DNA from: Medicago truncatula
Lineage: Eukaryota; Streptophyta; Magnoliopsida; Fabales; Fabaceae
DNA length: 64,000 nt
Reading direction: 5' to 3'
NCBI RefSeq assembly: GCF_003473485.1
Contig: NC_053046.1
Coordinates: 11,728,001 to 11,792,000, forward strand
Position numbers and translations under genes: made by a program. The first letter of the stretch is position 1; each line of letters opens with the position of its first letter. The notes beneath the pieces were generated by a model, which saw nothing but the letters and a program-made list of their open reading frames with translations, was not told the origin of the DNA and made no database searches. Of this stretch, positions 22,742 to 33,597 are shown one piece after another.

Positions 22742-24400
22742 TTGTTTGTGTTAATCTGTTGAATCTTGCAGAATTTAAAATGACATCCTTGGGAGAACTT
22801 GTCGTGCCTATTTGACTTGCTGAGTGTCTTGTCGGGCAAGATATCCAAAGATCAAGCTGGTGTCACTTGCTATCATCTATTATTTTGGGATCTTGTTTTG
22901 TAAGAGGTTGGCTTTGTTGCATAGACTTGGTTAAGCTAGTGAAACTATGTTCCTTGTGACATCATGAAATCCATTAATGGGATTCTGGGTTCCAAATTTT
23001 TTATGTTTCAAAAAATAGATTGTAGACATTGATATTATAAAAAATAATACTCCATCCGTCTCATTTTATACATTGTTTTAACAAAATATTTTTGTAATGT
23101 TATTATTGAGAGCAAAACTCTGATATAAATATTGTGTTCTCCTTAATTATAATTGTCAATGGGTGCTCTCCTTGAGCTGGTGTCTTCTTCATTTAATAGA
23201 TACAGAACTTGTTCCAATAAATTGATGGCCATTTGCTTTACAGTAAACACGATTTCTTGATGTGTCACAACATTCAAATACTTTTTCGGTCTGTAATGTG
23301 TATCAATAACCGTTCACTGTTTTTAAAAAATAGATAGAAGGCTACAATACATAATGGGAGGGTGAAGCAAAGATATAAATAAAGTTGAATAAAACTGAGT
23401 TGTTCGTAAATCGTAATTGGTTTAATTTTGGATGTATTTTTTTGTTACTCATTTGGCTTGCATGATCTCTTGGAGATTATGTTCGTTCATTGGCAAGTTG
23501 CTAATTGGAAATTAAAGATTAACTACAAAAAGAAAAGATTAGATAATTTTCAACTTAGAATAGCAATACATATGAACCAAACTCGAATTGGTTGATTTAT
23601 TATGATGGACCAAACTTACAATACCATGTGTTGTAGGTGCTGATCTCTACTTAAAATGTTCATAAATATCTCAAAATCCATAACTGTCTCAAAGCCTACA
23701 AATGTGCTGAAGAACGTCAACTACGGTACCTATCATAATGTATGTACATACATTTTGTACATTTCCGATATTTCCCTTCATGGGGATGAAAAATAGAAGT
23801 TAAGATCTTCTCCATTTTTTCCATTTGGAGAGATAAAGACACAATGGATTAGTATTCGACAATTGCCCGTTGTAGTGATGATTGCCGACATGATAATTAT
23901 AGAACATTCAAAACAAGGTATATAAAAAAGATGGAGATTACTATATATAGAGAAATTATAGTGGGTTTATATAACCTTGTACACCATCGAATTTATTCTG
24001 CAAAATGAGTATATATATTTTATTTAAATAAACTTCAATCTCTAATTATGAGAAAAATAAAGAGTAATCATAGGAATGTGGACATAAACTGAGATAAATT
24101 CAACAGATACTCTATACCATAACTATGAAACATAAGTTGACAACTTATAAAAGGAATTTCCCTTTTCTTCACTAGAGCTAATAATCAAATAACCTTGATA
24201 CTACTCAGCTATCACGTTTTTCAACTGCGTATTCCTATAATCATATTGAACTACAATTACATGTAGTAGGCACAAATTGCATGACAAATATGTCCTCAGC
24301 AATCTAAAACAAAAATATCATACAAATAAAGTTGAACGACTACTGGCATAAGGTACAAAAGCACCCGCAAACTCGTAGAATTGGGAGGAAAGAAGTTCCT
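22742..24400. other. Intergenic DNA between the convergent VPS25 and AE7 genes
   Basis: 3' flanks of both genes plus AT-rich DNA. A single end of a Stowaway-like MITE (CTCCATCCGTCTCATTTTAT, from 23050) is present, but I found no matching second end. No gene is supported. Confidence 0.5.
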
Positions 24401-25524
24401 TCAATCAAAAGATGGCGCAAGGCATTCATCAACCATATCCACAAGGTTTGGATTTTCAAGTGCAGCAGCTACACGCTCTTTATCATTTAGTTGTTTGTTA
24501 ACTGCAAACATATTTTTGAACAAGATAAATGAATATAACAAGTTCATGTCCAGTTATGACTTATGATCAATGATTCATAAGTAAGAATTTAAAGAAACAT
24601 GTGGCAATTCATTGCTCAGCTCCTTCAGAGAATCTTGTGTAAAACAAATAATCATCCAAGAAAACAAAGCATCAAATCTAAATCAAAATTTTCACCCCAA
24701 AATAATCTAAATCTAAGGCAATTTTTCTGTAAAAGGTACATCAACAGCGTGCTGCGTGCATTGCTTCAAGAAAGAAATTGCAATCACAAAAAACAGTATG
24801 ACTTCCCTAGATCAGATATTTAAAGTACTACTGAATGCTTAGGTACACAACAAAATCCTCATAAAACACATGGGTGCAGTATACACACACACATAGGGAG
24901 AAAAAAGAGAAGGATGAAGAAGAAAAACCTGCAGCTTCAGTTGCATGAGATCCAGGTGCCACTCTGATGTCCACCTAACCAAAATTTAAAAATCATCAAG
25001 ACAAACATAATCCAAATATTAACAACATAGGGGTTTCAAAGATCAGTTGAATATTTCATGCAATCTGTAATTAAATTGGAATTTATTCTGCGTTTAAAAA
25101 AATATGGAGACAATGATAGATTGACAGTATATGCTATCATCTGTTATTAATTGAGAGAGAATAATTTGCCTAATAAGTTTGTCTCCCTAAATTCTAATCC
25201 CGGCTAATCCTATTTTAGCTCGCCTAAACCCCATGTGTGACCACTTGCTCTTTCCTATTCTTATTCCTCTTCATTTTCGCCATTCACCATCCACTGGACA
25301 TCTTCCATAGCCAGCTCCTTCTCAAGACACCATTTTCCCTATATAACAACTCTATCTTCTTTGCGCCTGTCCATGCCTCTTCATTTCTTTTTTGCCACTT
25401 TCAATATCCTCTTAAATCATTAAATATTTCAATCCCTCCCATCTTACCTTATGCAAACAGCCTTCCTCTCAAGAGCCTTATGTGACGACTTAGACAGCAA
25501 ATACAGAGGATTTCCTACAGCACC

Positions 25525-25566
<42 letters not shown>

Positions 25567-27015
25567 GAATTGCAAAGATCAAAAACAACAAATTTAAATC
25601 AACAAGGAAAAAGTTTTGCAGCCTCTCACAAAATATACATCCCATCCATTTCATATTATTGATTATTCTGTAAGGACGCAGAAAATATCGAGCAAGAACA
25701 AGATATCCAGAGCAGTCAAGCACTGTGCAATTAAAGTTACAATTCATACTCTCTTCCCCACCACATTTTATGTTATGTTATAAATCATCATTGCAAAGGA
25801 TCAATTCATCACTCTGAAACTATAAACTAATCTCTCTCTCTAATTACTCTTAGCAATTCACAAGTAAAACAAGTGCAAATACTTCTATCCATTATATTAT
25901 GAAGCAACAAAATAGTTCATCTATTAGTAAACTAAATTACATCACAAAACAAAACTCAGAAAAATAATTAAGAAAAATGTTACCTTGTACCGCGGAGGCA
26001 AACTTCTCAAGAGCTTGACCCTTAAACAAAGACCTATAATTGTTGCCATACTGCAATGTTCCACCGTCGGAGTAAACGTAACCCTAGATAAAAATAATCC
26101 AATAAAACAAACACATTAATCATTCCATAATCCACACCAAGTATAAACCATACACTTGAAAGAAAATAAAATCACAAGTACCTGACATAACTCTTCTGAT
26201 CATCAACTTCAACTGCTTCCTCAGTTATCACCTTGAGTTCTTCCAAAGAGTAAGGATGCTCAGGATCCTTGATATCTCTTATATGATTTGAGAATTGTTA
26301 AGGAAATATTAATAGTACTATTAAGACTCTGTCTAGATAAACAACTTAATTTGCAGCTTATAGCAAAAGCGTCTATCATGATAAGCTATTTGTATAACAA
26401 AAGATAAAGGGCCCATTTCGATTGGCTTATTTTTTAGCTTATCAAAAATAGCTTATGCAAATAAATAAGCTTAAGCTTCTATGTTCATTCATAAGTTCTC
26501 AAAAAAGAAAAATTGTATCTTCATAAGTTGTTTCTTCATAAAATACATTGACAAGTTTAGGAATGATACATAAAAGCTTATTTATTTGCATAGGCTGTTT
26601 TGCATAAGCCAATACAAACGGAACCAAAATAAAGTTGAATTGCCTTCGTATAAGCTGTTTTCATAAGCTATCTTGTAGAGCTTTTGAAAATAAGCTGAAA
26701 ACAACTTATAAACATGTCATAATCTATTTTGATAAGTTCTCTCAAATGCTTCTGCCAGTAAATAAGCTCAAATAAGTCAATCCAAACAGGCTCTAAATCA
26801 ATTTTTCTCTAATTTCTTAGCAGCTAAATTCAATAAAAGTGATAATGAAACAAAAAAATGGAATTTAGAAAGAAAAAAAAAAGGATATCAAAAATCTCTT
26901 GTTGATCGATTGGTTCAACTGTGTATTCATCAGCAGGAAGAGATTGAGTAGAACGCTGTTGACGTTGCTTCCTTTCGTATATGACAGGGTTTTCGTTGAT
27001 TAATCCAGAAACCAT
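24401..27015 (-). CDS. AE7: AE7/MIP18-family cytosolic Fe-S cluster assembly protein, 5 exons, 159 aa
   Basis: Exons on the minus strand: 27015-26889, 26287-26182, 26083-25984, 24974-24929, 24501-24401; the joined frame is 159 aa plus stop, the usual size for the family. The single MIP18 (DUF59) domain contains [31 protein letters not shown] with the conserved reactive cysteine (residue 88) and the C-terminal [17 protein letters not shown]. Family members join MMS19 and CIA1 in the CIA targeting complex and pass Fe-S clusters to nuclear and cytosolic proteins such as DNA polymerases and helicases; in Arabidopsis AE7 is essential. Introns 2-4 are GT-AG. Intron 1 instead has U12-type signals (see separate entry) and holds two nested MITEs. 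Divergent from the DUF760 gene, about 1.5 kb between starts. Confidence 0.94.
25528..25563. repeat. (CT)n microsatellite in AE7 intron 3
   Basis: About 18 uninterrupted CT units lie in the roughly 1 kb intron between AE7 exons 3 and 4. On the transcribed strand it is a GA-rich tract. Confidence 0.95.
26324..26793. mobile_element. Tourist-like MITE inside the U12 intron, itself interrupted
   Basis: The left end AGACTCTGTCTAGATAAACA and right end CAATCCAAACAGGCTC are related inverted termini with TTA and TAA borders. Without the nested insert at 26409-26625 it is about 250 bp and matches the XLG3, VPS25 and IWS1 intron copies in internal words. Confidence 0.7.
26409..26625. mobile_element. 217 bp nested MITE
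   Basis: It starts GGGCCCATTTCGATTGGCTT and ends AAGCCAATACAAACGGAACC, which are inverted copies with a few changes. It splits the word GATAAAATAAAG of the outer MITE, leaving AAA on both sides as a 3 bp duplication. It is thus younger than the outer element. Confidence 0.75.
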
Positions 27016-28013
27016 TTTCGGAACGCTGAAATTAGGTCAAAAGAATTGAAATTTAGTTGTATGAATGGGGATTGAGAAATGTAATGCAAGATTGAAGGGA
27101 TTGAGAGAGAATGAAGAGAGAGATGGTTACGGTGGTGAGATAGAGGGAGGCGGACGTGGCGACGGAGGGGACGAATATAGTGGCGGTGGAAGGAGAAGCG
27201 GGATATTCTTAAACGTAGGTTGCGTGTTTCAAAGATATTTTTGTTTCAAAGATTAACAATTTAAATGTATTTTTGTCAAAGAAAAAAAAAGTAATTTGTT
27301 TAGAGAATAATTTAATATTTTTAATTACCATGGTATTATTAATTGATCGAACTTATGGAAGGTGTGTTATTCCCTTTTATTCGAACAATCAAATCATTAA
27401 TCACTTGTTTAAGAGACTCAAAATTATAGATGAATATTTTTTTTAATTGAAAAAAATGTCAACCAATATGATTTATTTATCAAAATCAATAAGACTCCCC
27501 TAAATGAACAATAAAATTGGTTGATTTAACCGATTTTGGTTAAATCAACCAATTTTATTGTTAATAATTACTTCCATTTAACCAATTTATCTTTATGTCT
27601 TGTCTTAAGAGAACCAAAAATGCAAAAGAACCGCAGTTGCACCAAGACCAGCAAACATTGTTTCAAAAATATTGAAAATTTTAGTGCAATACACATGCTT
27701 ACTTTTCACACATCTTATTTTCTTTCGTTCTCTCCTTTTTTCACATCACAATTCTATCATATATATCATTTAATTTTTTTTTTTTATAAAAAATTTCTTT
27801 CTCCCTCTAGTGGTAGATTAAATATTGAGTGCATATATGCAAAATGCTAACAAACACCTATAAGATGTTTAAAATATATTGTGTGTCTAAAAAAATGTTT
27901 GACTTAGAATTTTTTTTTCTTCTTTCTGTTTTCTTAAACAATGCTCTTACCTAATGCTAGCAAAAAGTTCATCTTATATTCTTGTTGAGTGTTTGTTTAA
28001 TCAAATGATTCTA
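27016..28013. promoter_or_regulatory. Divergent upstream region shared by AE7 and the DUF760 gene
   Basis: The part next to AE7 (27060-27200) is purine-rich, probably its 5' leader. The remainder to 28013 is AT-rich with a short inverted pair at 27512-27560 (TAAAATTGGTTGATTTAACC against GGTTAAATCAACCAATTTTA), and has no other gene. Confidence 0.4.
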
Positions 28014-28297
28014 GGGTTAATTAAGTTTTTAATCCTATAAATATTCACAAGTTTTGTTTTTAATTCCTACAAAATAAAGTCACATTTTTTAGTCCTTGTG
28101 ATATTTTCCTTAAGCATTTTAGGGACTAAAAATATTGATTGAAAGTTTTGACAGAGACTAAAATGTTAATGAAAATTTTTTATAAGGACTAAAAATTATG
28201 ATGAAATTTTTTATATAAATTAAAAAGTGAGATTTTATTTTGTAGAGATTAAAAACAAAATTCTGAATATTTATCGAGACCATTACTTAACTAATGC
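28014..28297. mobile_element. Mutator-type MITE with 9 bp target duplication, 284 bp
   Basis: ATGATTCTA is present on both sides (28005-28013 and 28298-28306). The ends GGGTTAATTAAGTTTTTAAT and, reverse-complemented, GCATTAGTTAAGTAATGG start long imperfect inverted arms that share 'AGTTTTGTTTTTAAT' type words. It sits about 250 bp before the first DUF760-gene exon and could touch that promoter. Confidence 0.8.
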
Positions 28298-28551
28298 ATG
28301 ATTCTAAATCCTTGTCCACGTGGACCGACCATATATAAGATTCTCTCGTCATTATAAAATTAATTTTGACGCACACGTTTCGTTCACTACGTTATCCGTG
28401 TTCTTCAGAGTCACGAAATTCAGAATTCAAAGAGAAAAAAACATGTAAGAACGTTCTTCTTCTTTCTTATTCTCCTCACTTTCTTTGATTATTATTAATA
28501 TAATTTACTTTAATAATAAACAGCTACAAGAAACTTGCAGCAATAGCATCA

Positions 28552-31500
28552 ATGCAAGTTTCAGGTGCTGCAATCAGCGACGTTATGGTGGTGCTTCCAT
28601 CTTCATCCTCTCTCCGGTTACCGGAATTCCGCCATTTCCATTCTTTTGATGCCAAGAATGTTCTTTCCACTGGATTTCTTAAGGTAAGCTTTTTATATTA
28701 TTCATTCTTTACTTTCTTTTATCATTTTGTTCCCATAAAATCTGTATGAAGTTTGAGGATAGGATTTCATTGCTATATCAGTTAAGTTAGTTGCAAGTTC
28801 AGTAAAGTAAAACAAAAAAAAACTTTTAGTTGCAAAATCAGTTAAGTAAGTTGCAAGGCAACTAAAATTGGTTAAACTTATTTCTTGTTAGTTGCCTTGC
28901 AACTTGCACAATAAAGTTTGTTAAGGTAAAAAAGACATCAGTTAGACTTGTATATTAGCTTCTTTTATAGGTTAGTATGGCTTATTGTCTTTTTCAAACT
29001 ATTTCTTCTTTTGAGAAAGATAGGGGTCCAAAAGTGCAATTAAGCCTACAAAAATATTATGAAATAGTGGCTATAGAGCCACTATAGCACTGTTGTGTAT
29101 CGGAATTTGAACAAACGTTATTCTTACGCTATTTATTACAAAGTATTATGAAATAGTGCCTATAGCACCGCTATAGCAACTACTGTGTATTGGAACTTGA
29201 ACAAACCGCCATTTTCCGCAATCTGCAATTAGTAACACTGTGTAGGCTACAAGGAACCCACATTGACTATGCATTTTTCCAACTTTTTTTTCCCTTAAGC
29301 TTAAAAATTGTTTTGTTTGCAGAGACTTAAAAATAGTTTTTATGTATCTTTCGGATCTCTGATGGGTTTTCATCCATCTATAACTCATAACTACACAATT
29401 TTTATTAATAGGTAGGCTATTTCAATACCTGCCTATTTCTGATGTTTTGAGCCTGTCTGTTTTGTTCTTGAACCCTTTTCTCCATTACATACTTCCACTA
29501 AATAACTTATCATCAGTGGTTATATCATTATTAAACTTACTTCTTGATAGTTGCCTTACAACTTGCACAGTGAAGTTTGTCAAAGTAAACAATATGTCAG
29601 TTAGACTTGTCATGAGCTTCCTTTATAGATTAGCATGGTTTATTGTCTTTGCAAACTGTTTTTTTGCTTTTTTTTTTGAAGGAATTTCAAACTGGTCACA
29701 TATTACTAAAATGTATGTCATTTTGTTGGAGGAATTTTCAGCAACTAAATAGCTGTTACGTGTTTTTTTCTCTGCAGAGTTGTCCTCCATCTTATAATGC
29801 CAAACACTACAATGAACCCTACAGTTTTCGAGGTAGAGGGTTAGTTGTGAGAGCATCTACAGATTCAAGTGATAATTTTGTGCCTTCTCCTCCTCTCCAA
29901 TTTGAGTCACCAGTTGGTCAGCTGTTGGAACAAATTTTGCAAACCCATCCTCATTTGTTTTTAGCAACCATTGATCAGCAGCTAGAGAAACTTCAGACTG
30001 AAAGAGATGCCAACAAAGAAGAATCGTCTACATCATACGAGGATTCCCTTTACAAGTAAGTATAGTAATCCTTTCCTTCTTTCCCATGATTTGACTAGAG
30101 CTAGCTATGGGGAAAGGAAAACTTAAAAAAATCAAAGGGCTTTTGGACAACCATACCCATGAAAAAATCATGGAAGCTCTGCTTATGGTTTTAAATTTTT
30201 CTATTGTTCTAGGCACATATTGTGTTATCATACTATCTAAAATCTTTCCAGTACTAAAAGTCTTCATGTGAATTGCTAGTAAGAACGTTTGCCTGCACAT
30301 TCAATGTTTTAGGGGTTCTTTTTGTGATATTTTTTTTTTTTTATTTTCATTTTTCTTCTTGAGTTTGTAATTTTCTTACTGATATACATAAATGGTTAAT
30401 GATCGAAGCCTTAGTGGTATGAAAAAAGCCATGCTTTTTTGGATAGACTACTTTTGAAAGTTTGTGTGGTGTGTGTGACTTAAAAAGAAGGCAGTCATGG
30501 GTAATACACGAATGGTAAAACAAAACTTGGATCTAATTCTTAGTTAGCATGTGTTAGTTAGGTTATGCAGTTTATAGCTTTGAAAAACACATCAGAATTA
30601 GAATTGGGCTGTGAGATTGAGGAGTTAACAGCATATCCAAACACTATATTAATTCATATTTTCTTTCAAATGTTAGTTTGTCTAATACAATGTTTACTTA
30701 GTGCCTACCTGAAAGATATTTTCCTTTAGCTTTATGAGACTGGCCACACACATGCATATTCATCATGCCAGTAAGATCTTCTCATGTCAGCTGCATGGAG
30801 CTAGCTACTTATATTATTAATTTAAGATCATGTGCAAGTGCGTACACACACACACTTACTTGTGAGTAAGTGATAGTCCTTATCTCTTTTCATCTCATGT
30901 TAATTTAAATTAATTAGGAATTGTGTGCTCTTCACCCTTTATCTGCCAAACCACTGAAAGATTGAAACATTAAAGTAGAATATATTTGCATGAATATTGG
31001 TTATTTGTTTATTTAGTTATTGGTAGTGTAAATGTGATCAATCTTTTTTAAATCTGAATTTTAGGAGGATAGCTGAAATTAAAGAGAAAGAAAAGCGCAC
31101 AACACTGGAAGAGATAATGTACTGCTTAATCGTGAACAAATTTAAAGAGAACAAAATTTCAATGATCCCAAAAATATCAGCAACCTCAGATCCTAATGAA
31201 CAAGTGGATTCATGGCCAAATCAAGAGTTTAAGTTAGAAGCTGTTCATTCTTCAGAGGCATTTGAGATGATACAGAGTCACTTGTCTCTGGTACTAGGAG
31301 AACGGGCTGTGGGTCCTCTTCAGACAATTATTCAGATTAGCAAAATCAAGCTGGGTAAGTTATACGCTGCTTCAATAATGTATGGATATTTTCTCAAACG
31401 GGTTGATGAACGCTTTCAACTGGAGAGGTCAGTGGGAACACTTCCACAGGATTTGGGTAAAGAAAATATTAGTTTTGATGAACCATCGCCACCAAACAAG

Positions 31501-31887
31501 CTCTGGGATTCAGATTCCTTGATTAGGATCTATCCTGATGACGAAGGTTATTATGAAATGGATGACATGAATACTGGTGATGGTGAAGGCAAATCATCCG
31601 GACTGCGAGCTTATGTGACGCAGTTGGATACGGAGGCACTTCAGAGACTTGCTACCGTACGCTCCAAGGAAGCTATATCATTGATTGAAAAGCAAACTCA
31701 GGCCCTCTTTGGAAGGCCTGATATCCGCCTCTCTGGCGATGGTTCGATTGAAACTACCAATGATGAAGTTCTTTCGCTTACCTTCTCAGGCTTGACTATG
31801 CTTGTTTTGGAATCTGTTGCTTTTGGATCATTCTTATGGGACGAAGAAAACTATGTTGAGTCCAAGTATCCTTTTCTTGCTAAATAG
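28552..31887 (+). CDS. Plastid-type DUF760 protein (UV-B-induced protein family), 410 aa
   Basis: Coding exons 28552-28683, 29778-30055 and 31065-31887 join in frame to 410 aa. The upstream bases fit a non-coding first exon ending near 28445 (donor GTAAGAAC) and an acceptor at about 28523. The N-terminus is rich in serine and basic residues (to about residue 70, RGRGLVVRAS), like a plastid transit peptide. The body has the DUF760 features, e.g. QLLEQILQTHPHLFLATIDQ, EEIMYCLIVNKFKENK and, after an acidic linker, SLIEKQTQALFGRP and LTFSGLTMLVLESVAFGSFL. Relatives include Arabidopsis At3g17800 and At1g48450; by position the orthologue may be At1g32160. The molecular function of the domain is unknown. 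The start could lie upstream if the first exon is coding, but the frame there does not form an ATG across the junction. Confidence 0.88.
28871..29671. repeat. Duplicated blocks in intron 1 of the DUF760 gene
   Basis: A block of about 140 bp (28871-29011) containing GTTGCCTTGCAACTTGCACA returns at 29530-29671 with about 15-20 % change, 659 bp downstream. A second, nested pair (about 29050-29115 and 29137-29210) shares 'TATTATGAAATAGTG' and 'TGTGTAT.GGAA.TTGAACAAA'. No transposon ends were found, so segmental duplication inside the intron is the simplest reading. Confidence 0.65.
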
Positions 31888-32525
31888 AAGACTGTACTTG
31901 TTGATTTTTTTCTATTCATTTTAGTTTGTAAATGTAATGCATGGAACTTTACTCCAATGAATTGATTGCAATTCTAAACAGGAGTTATTTTGCGACATTT
32001 CAGAACTTGAGAAATGTAGTAAATGTATGTACAGTGCATTAGGTAGAACTACAGGATAATAATCTTCTCATCAATGGAAGAGTTGAATTTGAACTCTGTA
32101 ATTATGTAGACTTTCAATTGTGTAAAAATTTCACTTTTTTTTTTTTTTTTTTAATTTCAAAATTCAAATAATGGCGTGGAATCCCACGCAGTGTTTATTT
32201 TCTTCGGCCTAGGACTGGCATGGTTTAGTGAACTGACATTTCTCCAAATAAAAGACTACATAAATTGAAAAATGTATCTTAAATGTGTTCATATGGATGA
32301 TGAACTAGCAGGCTAATCTTAGACTCATTTACTAGGTCACCATCTTCATTAGCCAGAGAAAATGTATCCCACAGTTTAAACAATGATATAACCAGATTTT
32401 AGAAGCAAGTCAACCAAAGTCAAAATACAAAAATTACTACCTTTTGTTGCTTAAACAATGCATTTAACATTTCCATTATAATACTCTACTGACTAGAAGT
32501 TCATTTTTATATTATAATAAGACGA
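31888..32525. other. 3' flank of the DUF760 gene
   Basis: AT-rich DNA with probable polyadenylation words (for example AATTGATTGCA region near 31965) and a T-run at 32136-32151. No further gene is seen. Confidence 0.45.
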
Positions 32526-32612
32526 ATATGTTGGGTGTCCGAGGTATCAACCAGACTTCTACATATACTACGTAATGTTCATGCAAATTGAGCTAAGCTC
32601 ACGGAGAGATCA
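32526..32612 (-). mobile_element. Degenerate SINE (family 1), minus strand
   Basis: On the minus strand GTGAGCTTAGCTCAATTTGC matches the A-box region of the SINE at 40488 and GGTTGATACCTCGGACACCC its B-box and downstream part. It is diverged and lacks a clear tail. Confidence 0.6.
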
Positions 32613-33597
32613 GAAGTTAGAGTTATTGATAGAAATAATATAAATTATGAGATAAGATCAATTGACACCAATGTGTCAAACTTAATATATGACACCGATG
32701 ATAATTTGTTTGCTGTATAACTGAATTATAAAATCGATCGTTGGATTGAAAAATATTATAAAATCTACAAAATTTTACATTAATCGTAAATCATATGATA
32801 TGTCAATTAGATACCTCAAAATTAACGTCTTATGAACTTTTGAAAAACAAGTTAATTTTGATGTTGTTATAATATATCAATTAGTGGATGTCCATCTATT
32901 AACCTTCCAGATACTTATAACTCCCACTAATGAGTGGATTCTAATGTGATTATTCATTACCTATTTATATATTATAAATAAGACCTATTTTGCTCAAGTG
33001 CCTCTAAAAGTTTTCAACAACCATCCAACGTTTTGCGTCACAAATTTTTGTCCATGTTTTTGACTTAACGAATGTTTCCTTATATTTTTGAATAAATTAG
33101 GACTAAAAATTAATGAACAATTTTGGAGGACTAAAAGCAAAATTTGAAAATTTTGTACGGACAATAAACTTATTTTCATATAATTTTATATTTATAAGTT
33201 AGTTCAACAACTAATTTTACTTAACTCTACAAATTCAAGCTGTTATCAACTAATTTATCAAGTGTCATAACCTATAATTTGATCACTCCCTCAATCTAAA
33301 TAATACATGTCATAAGTTAGTCTCACTTGTCCAAATAATTTGATGACCTTCCAAAGACAACAAAACAAAATACACTCCACCTTTGTCAAAAAAAATACAC
33401 CCACTTGCACCATCTATTATTATTTATACCCACCCGACCCGTTTTATTTTCATCTTCCAATTTCATCCTCTCCAAAAAAAAAAAAAAAACTTCTTCAATC
33501 TTCACAACCTTTCTTTCATTCACGCACAAAAACCCGATCCTAGTTCTAATAAATAATTCACACTTTCCCCAATTCGCAACACAATTTTCAATCCACC
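32613..33597 (+). promoter_or_regulatory. Upstream region of IWS1
   Basis: AT-rich interval without another gene. The last 100 bp before the IWS1 start are C-rich and T-rich, as in a 5' leader. A weak half-element with 'GGACTAAAA' words at 33090-33180 is likely an old MITE arm. Confidence 0.35.

Larger units (their letters stand above)
26288..26888 (-). other. U12-type (minor spliceosome) intron of AE7 with AT-AA ends
   Basis: On the minus strand exon 1 stops inside a GAT codon and the next bases are ATATCCTTTTTT, an exact match to the U12 5' site of AT-type introns. Near the other end lies TTCCTTAAC (26305-26297), an exact U12 branch-site word, followed after about 10 nt by CAA and then ATCATATAAGAG, which restores the conserved protein DHIRDI. 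No GT-AG pair gives that reading. The end is therefore AA, or AT if the ambiguous AT is shifted, instead of the usual AC. The 601 bp intron is mostly MITE sequence. Confidence 0.85.

Noticed and set aside
23050-23110. Stowaway MITE
   Set aside because: Only one end was found; a second inverted end with TA border is not evident.
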